Shown here piece by piece: positions 1 to 6,428 of a stretch of DNA of 11,258 bases (position 1 is the first letter of the stretch; every line of letters starts with the position of its first letter). The translations under genes were made by a program, and so were the position numbers. Source of the DNA: an uncultured Rhodospirillales bacterium (lineage in GTDB: Bacteria; Pseudomonadota; Alphaproteobacteria; Rhodospirillales; Defluviicoccaceae); contig CAKZLS010000438.1 in NCBI GenBank assembly GCA_937127205.1, positions 1 to 11,258 of the forward strand, read 5' to 3'. The notes under the pieces were generated by a model that saw only the letters and a program-made list of their open reading frames with translations, ran no database searches and was not told where the DNA came from.

Positions 1-1
1 G

Positions 2-751
2 GCGCTTGGCGTCGAGGTGGTGGATCTGCCGGTGGGGCCCGACACCAACTTCCAGCCGACACCGTCGGTGCTGGACGGGGTTTCCGGCGACATTGCCGGC
101 CTGATCGTTGCGAGCCCCGCCAATCCCACCGGAACCATGCTCCACCGGCGGGATCTGGAAGCCTTGGTGGCGTACACCGCCGATCGCGGCATCCGGCTGA
201 TCTCCGACGAGATCTACCACGGCATTACCTACGAAGACCGCGCGGAAACAGCGTTATCCTTCACCGAAGACGCCATCGTCATCAACAGCTTTTCCAAATA
301 CTTCTCCATGACCGGATGGCGAATCGGCTGGATGGTTATGCCGGAGATCCTCATGCGCTCCGTCGAGTGTCTGGCGCAGAACTTGTTCATCTCGCCCCCG
401 GCCGTTTCCCAGCATGCCGCTGCCGCCGCGTTCGATTGCCAAGCTGAGCTGGACGCCAACGTGGCGCGATATGCGCAAAACCGCGAGCTGCTGTTGGCGC
501 AACTCCCGCTCGCCGGCTTCGAGCGGCTGGCCGCCGCCGAGGGCGCATTTTATCTTTATGCCGATATTACGCACATGACCAACGATAGCTTGGGATTCTG
601 CCGCCGGATGTTGACCGAGACTGGAGTGGCCGCCACGCCGGGCGTGGATTTCGATCCCGAACGCGGCAATCGTTTCATGCGATTTTCGTTCGCCGGTTCC
701 ACCGAAAACATGGCGGAAGCGGCGCGGCGCCTAGTCGCATGGAAGCGGTGA
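2..751 (+). CDS. Class I/II aminotransferase (PLP-dependent), 5' end cut by the window
   Basis: This is the C-terminal 249 residues of a fold-type I, aspartate-aminotransferase-like enzyme that moves an amino group between an amino acid and a 2-oxo acid using pyridoxal phosphate in the cytoplasm. The frame is open to the left edge, so the GTG at 17 is not the true start. Visible signatures are SPANPTGT with the substrate-binding Asn at 122-124, ISDEIY with the PLP-ring Asp at 206-208, SFSKYFSMTGWRIGW with the Schiff-base Lys at 296-298, and RFSFAG with a probable carboxylate-binding Arg at 680-682. The family is about 380-400 residues, so roughly 140 are missing upstream. The lysine motif is that of class I aminotransferases, not of the alpha-oxoamine synthases (serine palmitoyltransferase group), so it should not be taken as a sphingolipid gene because of its neighbour. 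Substrate cannot be told from this fragment. Confidence 0.93.
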   Translation, partial: ALGVEVVDLPVGPDTNFQPTPSVLDGVSGDIAGLIVASPANPTGTMLHRRDLEALVAYTADRGIRLISDEIYHGITYEDRAETALSFTEDAIVINSFSKYFSMTGWRIGWMVMPEILMRSVECLAQNLFISPPAVSQHAAAAAFDCQAELDANVARYAQNRELLLAQLPLAGFERLAAAEGAFYLYADITHMTNDSLGFCRRMLTETGVAATPGVDFDPERGNRFMRFSFAGSTENMAEAARRLVAWKR

Positions 752-758
752 CGGAAAA

Positions 759-786
759 ACCATATTGGGGAAATGGTTATAATCAG
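759..786 (+). promoter_or_regulatory. Putative promoter of the desaturase gene (TATAAT -10)
   Basis: A perfect TATAAT lies at 778-783 in the gap after the aminotransferase. No good -35 hexamer stands 16-18 bases upstream. The block ACCATA-N13-TATAATCAG (759-786) recurs with one base more spacing upstream of PBP1A (7825-7853), which supports a real promoter. Transcription would start near 790 and give a leader of about 110 bases. That leader carries two perfect inverted repeats, CATCCG-N6-CGGATG (791-808) and GTAGCA-N4-TGCTAC (832-847). Confidence 0.35.
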
Positions 787-790
787 ACAC

Positions 791-847
791 CATCCGTGAT
801 CGCGGATGTCTTGCGATCCCCTACAACTTGGGTAGCATTACTGCTAC
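791..847 (+). repeat. Two short perfect inverted repeats in the desaturase leader
   Basis: CATCCG (791-796) pairs with CGGATG (803-808) across six bases, and GTAGCA (832-837) pairs with TGCTAC (842-847) across four. Neither is followed by a T-run, so neither looks like an intrinsic terminator for the aminotransferase. They could be operator half-sites or leader hairpins. No regulator family is recognised. Confidence 0.35.
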
Positions 848-902
848 ATATACGAAAGCGGAACGGCATTAGCTGTTCGATACTTAATTCAGAGGATTGA
901 TT

Positions 903-1901
903 GTGGCGCTCGACTTTACCTATGATCAGGATCACCACGTTCACGTACATCGTGCCCGCGAGATTTTTGCCAAGTATCCGCAGGTCCGGGAGCTGATGCG
1001 TCCCTATCCGATTACGGCTCTATGGGCCGTGGCGCTGGTTGCGACGCAGTGGGCTGTCGGCTACGGGCTGAGCGAGGTGTCATGGATATGGGTGTTCGTG
1101 GCCGCCTATGTGTTCGGCGCGTTCGTCAATCACGCCCTTTACGTGATCATGCACGAATGCACGCACAACCTCGTTTTCCGCGACAAAACGCACAACAATC
1201 TGCTCGGAATCTTTGTCGATTTCGCACTCGCGGCGCCGAGCGCCATGGCGTTTCGCAAGTTTCACCTGCTGCACCACAAGTACCTCGGCCAATATGATAT
1301 GGACGGCGATATCGTCAGCCACACCGAAGGCCGCCTGGTGGGGAATTCGGCCTGGCGGAAGGCGCTCTGGGTCTTTCTGCTCGGTGTGTCCCAGGGACTT
1401 CGGCCGCTGAAGATCAAGAGCGTCCAATTCGCCGACAAGTGGATCATCGCCAACATCGTCGTTGTCGTGGCCGTCGATATCGTTGTTTTTCTGGTGCTCG
1501 GTCCGAAGGCCTTGGCCTATCTCGGTCTATCGACCCTGTTCGCCCTGGGTCTGCACCCGGTGGGGGGGCGTTGGATTCAAGAGCATTTCACCACCAAGGA
1601 AGGTCAGGAAACCTATTCCTATTATGGCCCGTTGAACAAAACGTGTTTCAACATGGGCTATCACAACGAGCATCACGACTTCGCCAGTATCCCCTGGAAC
1701 AATCTGCCGAAGCTGAAAAAAATGGCGCCCGAGTATTACGACAATCTTAAGTCATACCGGTCCTGGACTGCGGTCCTGTGGAAGTTCATCTTTGATCCGT
1801 CGATGTCCACGTACAGCCGAATTGTCCACACGCCCAAGAGGGGCGCCGACCGCATTGCCTCTTTCGATGACGTTCCGGCTTCCGCCGTGCATTCGTCGTA
1901 A
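903..1901 (+). CDS. DEGS1-like sphingolipid delta-4 (dihydroceramide) desaturase family protein
   Basis: An integral-membrane di-iron fatty-acid desaturase of 332 residues; human DEGS1 has 323. In the known family it inserts a trans 4,5 double bond into dihydroceramide. The three histidine clusters are H84-ECT-H88, H121-LL-HH125 and H254-NE-HH258. The N-terminus (YDQDHHVHVHRAREIFAKYP, then RELMRPYP) matches the Lipid_DES region of DEGS1 (YTDQPHADRRREILAKYP...SLMKPDP). The C-terminal third is very close: GLHPVGGRWIQEHF, GQETYSYYGPLNKTCFNMGY, EYYDNL and YSR all have near-identical DEGS1 counterparts. Hydrophobic segments near residues 38-58, 63-83 and 175-215 fit membrane spans. I chose GTG 903 because AGAGGA (891-896) lies six bases before it; TTG 897 is in frame but abuts that site. 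An LpxL-type acyltransferase follows. Family assignment is strong; ceramide as the bacterial substrate is inferred. Confidence 0.9.
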   Translation: MALDFTYDQDHHVHVHRAREIFAKYPQVRELMRPYPITALWAVALVATQWAVGYGLSEVSWIWVFVAAYVFGAFVNHALYVIMHECTHNLVFRDKTHNNLLGIFVDFALAAPSAMAFRKFHLLHHKYLGQYDMDGDIVSHTEGRLVGNSAWRKALWVFLLGVSQGLRPLKIKSVQFADKWIIANIVVVVAVDIVVFLVLGPKALAYLGLSTLFALGLHPVGGRWIQEHFTTKEGQETYSYYGPLNKTCFNMGYHNEHHDFASIPWNNLPKLKKMAPEYYDNLKSYRSWTAVLWKFIFDPSMSTYSRIVHTPKRGADRIASFDDVPASAVHSS

Positions 1902-2098
1902 GGGGCGGGCCTTCATGAACCTCGTGCGGCCTGTTGCGTGTCGGGAGGTGGAGGCCCTTCGGTGACGCCGCTGACTGAGAGATTTGACGACTCCGAGATG
2001 CGCGCTTATTGTCTTTTTTCTCCGATCGTTAATGTGTAGCAACGAAGCGCGCGTTCCGGCCGCGCGTTTACCAATGGCTTGATCCCAAGGGTATTGAA
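1902..2098. other. Intergenic region between desaturase and acyltransferase
   Basis: About 197 bases with no convincing gene. GGGCCT (1907-1912) and AGGCCC (1952-1957) could pair across a long 39-base loop just after the desaturase stop. A T-run at 2013-2018 has no hairpin immediately before it, so I do not call a terminator. A candidate promoter (1984-2012) and a GC-rich hairpin, CGCGCG (2048-2053) with CGCGCG (2061-2066), precede the acyltransferase. Confidence 0.5.
1984..2012 (+). promoter_or_regulatory. Putative sigma-70 promoter of the acyltransferase gene
   Basis: TTGACG (1984-1989, five of six consensus bases) is separated by exactly 17 bases from TATTGT (2007-2012, four of six). The predicted start near 2019 leaves a leader of about 80 bases that holds the GC-rich hairpin at 2048-2066. 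If real, the acyltransferase can be transcribed separately from the desaturase. Confidence 0.4.
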
Positions 2099-3115
2099 GT
2101 GGCGGCTATCTTTTTCAGCAAGGCTTCGCGTGAACGGATGGACCGCTCGCCAACGCTGCAGCGGATTGGATGGTTGCTGGAGGCGGGCGGCGTTGATGTG
2201 TTCTGGCGGATCTGTTCAATCCTGCCGCCTCACCGCGCGGCCGCGTTCGGGGAATGGGTACTCGGCAAGATAGGACCGCGTCTGCCGAAATCCAAGGACA
2301 TGGCGCGCAACTTCCATCTCGCGTTCCCGGACCTCGGCGAGCATGAGCGCCAAACTCTCCTGCGACGGGCATGGGGCAACACCGGTGCCGTGCTCGGCGA
2401 ATTTCCCCATTTCGACCGGATGTGCTTCCAGGAGTTCGACCAGCATTTCGAGATTGTCGAGAAGGGTAATTTCGACGAATACCGCGCGGGCCGGAGAAAC
2501 GGGATTTTCGTCACCGCTCATCTCGGGAACTGGGAAATCTCGGTGATTTCGGCGCTGCGGCTCGGGACGCCGCTGACGGTCGTGTTTGCCCCCATCAAGA
2601 ACCCCTATCTGGAGCGGATCGTCTTGAAAAGGCGGGAGGGCTTACGCTGCAATGTCGTGAGCCGCGCCGCCGGCGCGCGCCCCCTGGTCCGCGAACTCTC
2701 ACAGGGTCGGTCGCTCGGTCTGGTCATCGACGCACGTGACGACGACGGCGAACCCGTTCCGTTCTTCGGAATGGACAAGATGTCGACGATTTTCCCCGCT
2801 CGCCTAGCGTTGCGGGCCAACTGCGACCTCATTCCCACACGAGTCGAGAGATTGGGACATGCCCGCTTTCGGATCACTCTGCACAGTCCGGTCCAGCCGA
2901 GCCCGGAGACGTTGTCGGACAAGGATCAGGCCATCCACATGATGACCGAAGTTCACGCGATGTTCGAACAGTGGATCCGCGAACGGCCGCACCAATGGCT
3001 TTGCAACAAACGAGCGTGGGCCAAGACGATTGTCCCGGCCGTGCCGCATTCGCGCCCGACCAAACCGTCGGCTCGTCTTGGCAGCGATATTCATGCCGGA
3101 AAGGCAACCGGCTAG
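2099..3115 (+). CDS. LpxL/HtrB-family lysophospholipid or lipid A acyltransferase
   Basis: A 338-residue member of the Lip_A_acyltrans family, which transfers an acyl chain from acyl-ACP to a lipid acceptor at the cytoplasmic face of the inner membrane (secondary acylation of lipid A in the LpxL/LpxM group). The catalytic HX4E motif is AHLGNWE with His141 and Glu146. Other family marks are MARNFHLAFPDL near residues 67-78, the VIDARDDDGEPVPFFG segment (compare DQ...VPFFG in LpxL proteins), and RERPHQWLCNKRAW near the C-terminus. About 30 polar residues follow that block and make it longer than the usual 300. The start is GTG 2099, with AAGGG (2087-2091) seven bases upstream. It sits about 200 bases after the DEGS1-like desaturase and converges on rne. 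The acceptor could be lipid A, an ornithine-type lipid or another lipid; the sequence does not decide. Confidence 0.88.
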   Translation: MAAIFFSKASRERMDRSPTLQRIGWLLEAGGVDVFWRICSILPPHRAAAFGEWVLGKIGPRLPKSKDMARNFHLAFPDLGEHERQTLLRRAWGNTGAVLGEFPHFDRMCFQEFDQHFEIVEKGNFDEYRAGRRNGIFVTAHLGNWEISVISALRLGTPLTVVFAPIKNPYLERIVLKRREGLRCNVVSRAAGARPLVRELSQGRSLGLVIDARDDDGEPVPFFGMDKMSTIFPARLALRANCDLIPTRVERLGHARFRITLHSPVQPSPETLSDKDQAIHMMTEVHAMFEQWIRERPHQWLCNKRAWAKTIVPAVPHSRPTKPSARLGSDIHAGKATG

Positions 3116-3147
3116 ACCAAGAAACCTAAGTCGACGGGATTTGGCGG

Positions 3148-5826
3148 CTACTCCAGAAGGCGCTGCCACCACCCCTTGCGCGGAGACTCGTCTTCGCCCT
3201 TATGGTTGCCCGCGCCCACGTCGATCACATTGTTTCGAGACGGGTCTTCCCCAAGTTCCTCTCCGACATCGCTCTCATCCTCGGAGCGTTCGATTCGATC
3301 GTGAGTGACCGCGGAGTCACCGGAGTTGGGTAGGGCCGATGGTTCATCCGACTCGCCTCTGGTTGAAAAGTTGAGTTCCTGCTCGCGTTCCGTCGTCGGC
3401 GAAAAATCAGGGGCAGGCGGGTCGTTAATCTCTGCGTCGGATTGAGGTGGCATCGACGTGTCTCGTTGGCTGTCCCCCGCGTCATCCGTTGCGACCGCTT
3501 CCGGCGCGCTGGTTTCCAAGAGATCGGCCTGCTCCACTGCCTCTCCTGCACCATCCGCCGTCTCCTCGCTGACCGCTGCGGTGCGTCTTCGGCTACCACC
3601 GCGCGTGGACCGGCGGCGGGATCTGGGCTTGGGTTTTTCGTTCGCCTCCGCGGTGTCCTCGGATACCGCCTCTGCGTCGGGTTCCGTTTCAGCGGCCGCG
3701 TCCAGCACCCCTTCCAACGCTATCTCCGGCTCTGGGTTGGCCTCTGCGCGCTCGCTGTCGGCAATTGCTTCGTCGCCGCTGGCGGCGGACCCGTCGGCTG
3801 CTACGGAGGCGCTGCCGTCCTCGATCGGAATCACCACGCGGGTATCTTGATCTTCGGCGTTACCCGACTTTCGGGACCGGCGGCGTCCGCCTCGTTTTCC
3901 ACGGCGTCTCTTCTTGCGAGCGGCTTCGGCCGCCTGCTCGTCATCGTCGCCTTCCGTTTGCTGATCGTCGGATGCTTCCGGCTGGGTTTCGATGTCGGCG
4001 TCCTCGGTGTCGCCATTCTCTTCGACCGCTTCGAGCGCGGCATCGTCATCCGTTGGTTTTTTGCGTCGCCTCGGTTTGCGGCGGCGCCCGCGTTTTCCGG
4101 AATCGCCGCGATCCGCGGCCGCAGCATCTTCGCCGCTCGCCTCTTCCTTCCGGGCTCCGTTCGCATTCGCGGCTCGGTCATCGGCCGGTTCGTCGCCGGC
4201 CGCTGGAATGGCGACCTGCACGCGATCAATGCGATAGTCCGGTGCGATCAAAGCATCATCGCACTCCAAGGCGATGACGAGACCATATTGATCCTCGAGC
4301 GCCGATAAAGTCTTACGCTTTTCATTGACCAGGTACATGGCGACCGCCGTTGGCACCGACAACGTAATGTGAGAGGACCGATGGCCGATGCCTTCCTCTT
4401 CCAGCTTTCGTAGGAGCAGCAGGACTGTCGTTTCGGTTGTCGGATGGACGCCTTGCCCACCGCAGTGCCGGCATACTTCGAAGCTGGTTTCGAGCAAGCT
4501 CGGCCGCATCCGCTGCCGGGAGAGCTCCATCAGCCCGAACTGCGAAATATGACCGAGCTGAATGCGGGCGCGGTCGCTCTTCATGGCGTCGCGCAGTCGC
4601 CGCTCCACCTGCGAGCGATTGCGCGAGACTTCCATATCGATGAAATCGATCACCACCAAGCCGGCGAGGTCGCGCAGCCGCAATTGCCGGGCAATTTCGT
4701 CCGCGGCTTCCAGGTTGGTGCGCAGCGCCGTCTCCTCGATGTGGCGCTCGCGCGTGGCCCGGCCGGAGTTGACGTCGATCGCCACCAGAGCTTCGGTTGG
4801 ATTGAGAACGATGGACCCGCCTGCTTTCAAATGCACCATAGGCTGATGCATCTCTTCAAGTTGCTCTTCGACATTGTGAAGGCGATACAACGGGGTTTCG
4901 AGATCGCTGTACGCCTTCACCCGTTTCGCATGGCTCGGTATGAACAGCTTCATGAATTCCTTGGCGGTTTTGTACTCGTTTTCGCCTTGGATGATGATTT
5001 CCTCGATATCGCGCCCGTAGAGGTCACGAATCGACCGTTTGATAAGGCTCGCTTCCTCGTAGACCAACGCCGGGGCCATGGAATTGAGGGTTTCGTCGCG
5101 GATGCTGCTCCACAAACGAAGCAAGTATTCGTAATCACGTTTGATCTCGGCCTTGCTGCGTCCGGATCCCGCCGTCCGGACGATGACCGCCATACCTTCC
5201 GGGATCTCCAAATCGGCCAGGATCTTTTTCAACCGACTCCGGTCCGTGCCGGTGGTAATTTTTCGAGAGATTCCGCCCCCGCGCACGGTGTTGGGCATAA
5301 GCACGCCATATCGGCCCGCCAAGGATAGATAGGTGGTGAGCGCCGCGCCTTTGCTGCCGCGCTCTTCTTTGACCACCTGAACCAGAAGGATCTGCCTGCG
5401 CTTGATGACTTCTTGAATTTTATAGCGCCGCGTCGATGGCCGCGGCCGCCGGCGCACCACTTCTTCCTCGTCGTCATCGACCTCTTCGGCGCCGCCGTTC
5501 TCGTCGACGGAGTCGGCGTGATCGTCATCGCCGTGCTCGACCTCGTGTTCGGCCAGCAGCGCCTGTCGGTCCGCGACCGGAATTTGGTAGTAGTCGGGAT
5601 GAATTTCGTTGAACGCCAAAAACCCGTGGCGGTTGCCACCGTAGTCGACGAAGGCGGCCTGAAGGGAAGGCTCGACCCGGGTAACTTTCGCTAAATAGAT
5701 ATTGCCCTTGAGTTGTTTCCGGCTCGCAACCTCAACATCGTAGTCTTCCAGACGGGTATCCTCGAGTACCACGACCCGGGTTTCTTCCGGGTGCGAGGCA
5801 TCGATAAGCATGCGTTTCGTTGCCAT
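3148..5826 (-). CDS. rne: Ribonuclease E (RNase E/G family), degradosome scaffold
   Basis: An 892-residue single-strand endoribonuclease for mRNA decay and rRNA/tRNA processing. The S1 domain (about residues 33-175) is split by an acidic insertion (about 94-125) followed by RRRPRPSTRR. Catalytic motifs are AIDVNSGR (Asp351) and VIDFIDM (Asp394), spaced 43 apart as are Asp303 and Asp346 in E. coli. The zinc-link is CRHC (Cys452, Cys455). From about residue 545 the protein is low-complexity, with acidic stretches and three Arg/Lys patches (about 577-591, 637-655, 731-749), as expected of an RNA-binding scaffold. It ends PRKGWWQRLLE; in Caulobacter a terminal GWW peptide docks PNPase. I prefer ATG 5826 (MATKRMLIDASHPEETR, as in homologues). 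An in-frame ATG at 5835 lies only two bases after AGGAG (5838-5842), against eleven for 5826. The stop is 32 bases from the convergent acyltransferase stop. Confidence 0.97.
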   Translation of the reverse strand: MATKRMLIDASHPEETRVVVLEDTRLEDYDVEVASRKQLKGNIYLAKVTRVEPSLQAAFVDYGGNRHGFLAFNEIHPDYYQIPVADRQALLAEHEVEHGDDDHADSVDENGGAEEVDDDEEEVVRRRPRPSTRRYKIQEVIKRRQILLVQVVKEERGSKGAALTTYLSLAGRYGVLMPNTVRGGGISRKITTGTDRSRLKKILADLEIPEGMAVIVRTAGSGRSKAEIKRDYEYLLRLWSSIRDETLNSMAPALVYEEASLIKRSIRDLYGRDIEEIIIQGENEYKTAKEFMKLFIPSHAKRVKAYSDLETPLYRLHNVEEQLEEMHQPMVHLKAGGSIVLNPTEALVAIDVNSGRATRERHIEETALRTNLEAADEIARQLRLRDLAGLVVIDFIDMEVSRNRSQVERRLRDAMKSDRARIQLGHISQFGLMELSRQRMRPSLLETSFEVCRHCGGQGVHPTTETTVLLLLRKLEEEGIGHRSSHITLSVPTAVAMYLVNEKRKTLSALEDQYGLVIALECDDALIAPDYRIDRVQVAIPAAGDEPADDRAANANGARKEEASGEDAAAADRGDSGKRGRRRKPRRRKKPTDDDAALEAVEENGDTEDADIETQPEASDDQQTEGDDDEQAAEAARKKRRRGKRGGRRRSRKSGNAEDQDTRVVIPIEDGSASVAADGSAASGDEAIADSERAEANPEPEIALEGVLDAAAETEPDAEAVSEDTAEANEKPKPRSRRRSTRGGSRRRTAAVSEETADGAGEAVEQADLLETSAPEAVATDDAGDSQRDTSMPPQSDAEINDPPAPDFSPTTEREQELNFSTRGESDEPSALPNSGDSAVTHDRIERSEDESDVGEELGEDPSRNNVIDVGAGNHKGEDESPRKGWWQRLLE

Positions 5827-5946
5827 GTATTCCATAACTCCTGAGCGCCCCTGATCGCTCCAACCGGCTGAGCGGTGAACGACACGGGCGGATCATGATG
5901 TCAATTGATTTGCAAATGTGGCCAGAGGCGCTTGCAACCCCACCCA

Positions 5947-5965
5947 CCGAACTCCTAGGAGTCGG
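5947..5965 (-). promoter_or_regulatory. Palindromic element in the rne leader that repeats the rne ribosome binding site
   Basis: On the rne transcript this reads CCGACTCCTAGGAGTTCGG, a 12-base perfect palindrome flanked by CCG/CGG with one bulged base. It contains AGGAGTT, the same seven bases as the rne Shine-Dalgarno region about 120 bases downstream (5836-5842), and ACTCCT, which is complementary to AGGAGT. It could fold on itself or pair with the ribosome binding site. A regulatory role is inferred. Confidence 0.35.
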
Positions 5966-6182
5966 CAAGACAGAAGGCGATGATCGCGCTGCTCTCTTCG
6001 GCATGAATTTTATCTTCTCTTTTTCCGGCGTCCGTTGCGGTCACCGTGTTCGCAATTGCCCGACGTCCTGGCCTCCCTATTGGAAATTCCGTTCTGCCGC
6101 CCACTCGCCACATATGTGGGTTAATGGACACACTGAGCGGGGCAATTAATGCTTAACATAAGCGTAGGAATTCCTTTCTACA

Positions 6183-6211
6183 ATCGTATTGTTGTATAGT
6201 CACGGTGTGAA
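6183..6211 (-). promoter_or_regulatory. Putative rne promoter
   Basis: On the minus strand TTCACA (6211-6206, five of six) is spaced 17 bases from TACGAT (6188-6183, four of six). A start near 6176 would give a leader of about 350 bases, similar in scale to the 361-base rne leader of E. coli. The inverted repeat ACAAT-CGT-ATTGT (6180-6192) covers the -10, a plausible operator position. Confidence 0.35.
6195..6200 (+). promoter_or_regulatory. Possible -10 box for the amidase gene, overlapping the rne promoter
   Basis: TATAGT matches TATAAT at five of six bases and lies inside the spacer of the putative rne promoter on the other strand. No good -35 is seen 16-18 bases upstream, so this is weak. 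If used, the amidase leader would be about 220 bases. Confidence 0.22.
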
Positions 6212-6428
6212 TCAGCTTTTGCCCGCTTGGCGACTTGGCCGACTCTTGGGAGGTCTCCGGCCATGGTGGCGAAAACAAAGGGCGGTTGATGCGGTGTCGA
6301 TCGCGAAGCTGTGAACGCATGGAGGTTGGTTGTCGAATGCGAGGGCAATCGTGGTTCGCTTTTGTACTTTGCGGAGTTGTAATTAATGCGCAAAGCACAC
6401 ATCTGACGGAAGTTGGTTCAAAACAGCA

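Larger units (their letters stand above)
5836..6428. other. Divergent rne / amidase intergenic region, palindrome-rich
   Basis: These 593 bases separate divergent rne and the amidase gene, and I see no convincing gene. They hold perfect palindromes ATCATGAT (5892-5899), TCAATTGA (5901-5908), ATTTGCAAAT (5908-5917), ACTCCTAGGAGT (5951-5962), CCACATATGTGG (6108-6119) and AGGAATTCCT (6166-6175). Short inverted repeats are TTGCG/CGCAA (6035-6039/6051-6055), GCTTA/TAAGC (6151-6155/6159-6163) and ACAAT/ATTGT (6180-6184/6188-6192). A pyrimidine tract at 6011-6026 makes the rne transcript A/G-rich there. A long rne leader fits the known autoregulation of RNase E through its 5' UTR in enterobacteria. 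A second possible amidase promoter is TTCGCT-N17-TGTAAT (6355-6383). Confidence 0.6.

Noticed and set aside
2..1901. Aminotransferase as the first step of a sphingolipid operon with the desaturase.
   Set aside because: Its lysine motif is that of class I aminotransferases, not serine palmitoyltransferase, and the gap between the genes holds a possible separate promoter.
2013..2018. T-run after the desaturase as an intrinsic terminator.
   Set aside because: No stable hairpin lies immediately before it, and it falls just downstream of the candidate acyltransferase promoter.
3442..4308. A long plus-strand frame of 288 codons opposite the RNase E tail.
   Set aside because: It is antisense to the repetitive, Ala/Glu/Arg-coding tail of rne, where high GC bias opens other frames. 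The product has no family features.
5732..6004. A 90-codon minus-strand frame whose ATG lies in the rne leader behind an A/G-rich stretch and which overlaps the rne start.
   Set aside because: Arg/Ser/Pro-rich product unlike any family, running through the conserved RNase E start in another frame. A leader peptide is possible but unsupported.
5895..6149. An 84-codon plus-strand frame in the rne/amidase gap.
   Set aside because: No ribosome binding site, no recognisable family, and it covers the palindromes of the putative rne leader.
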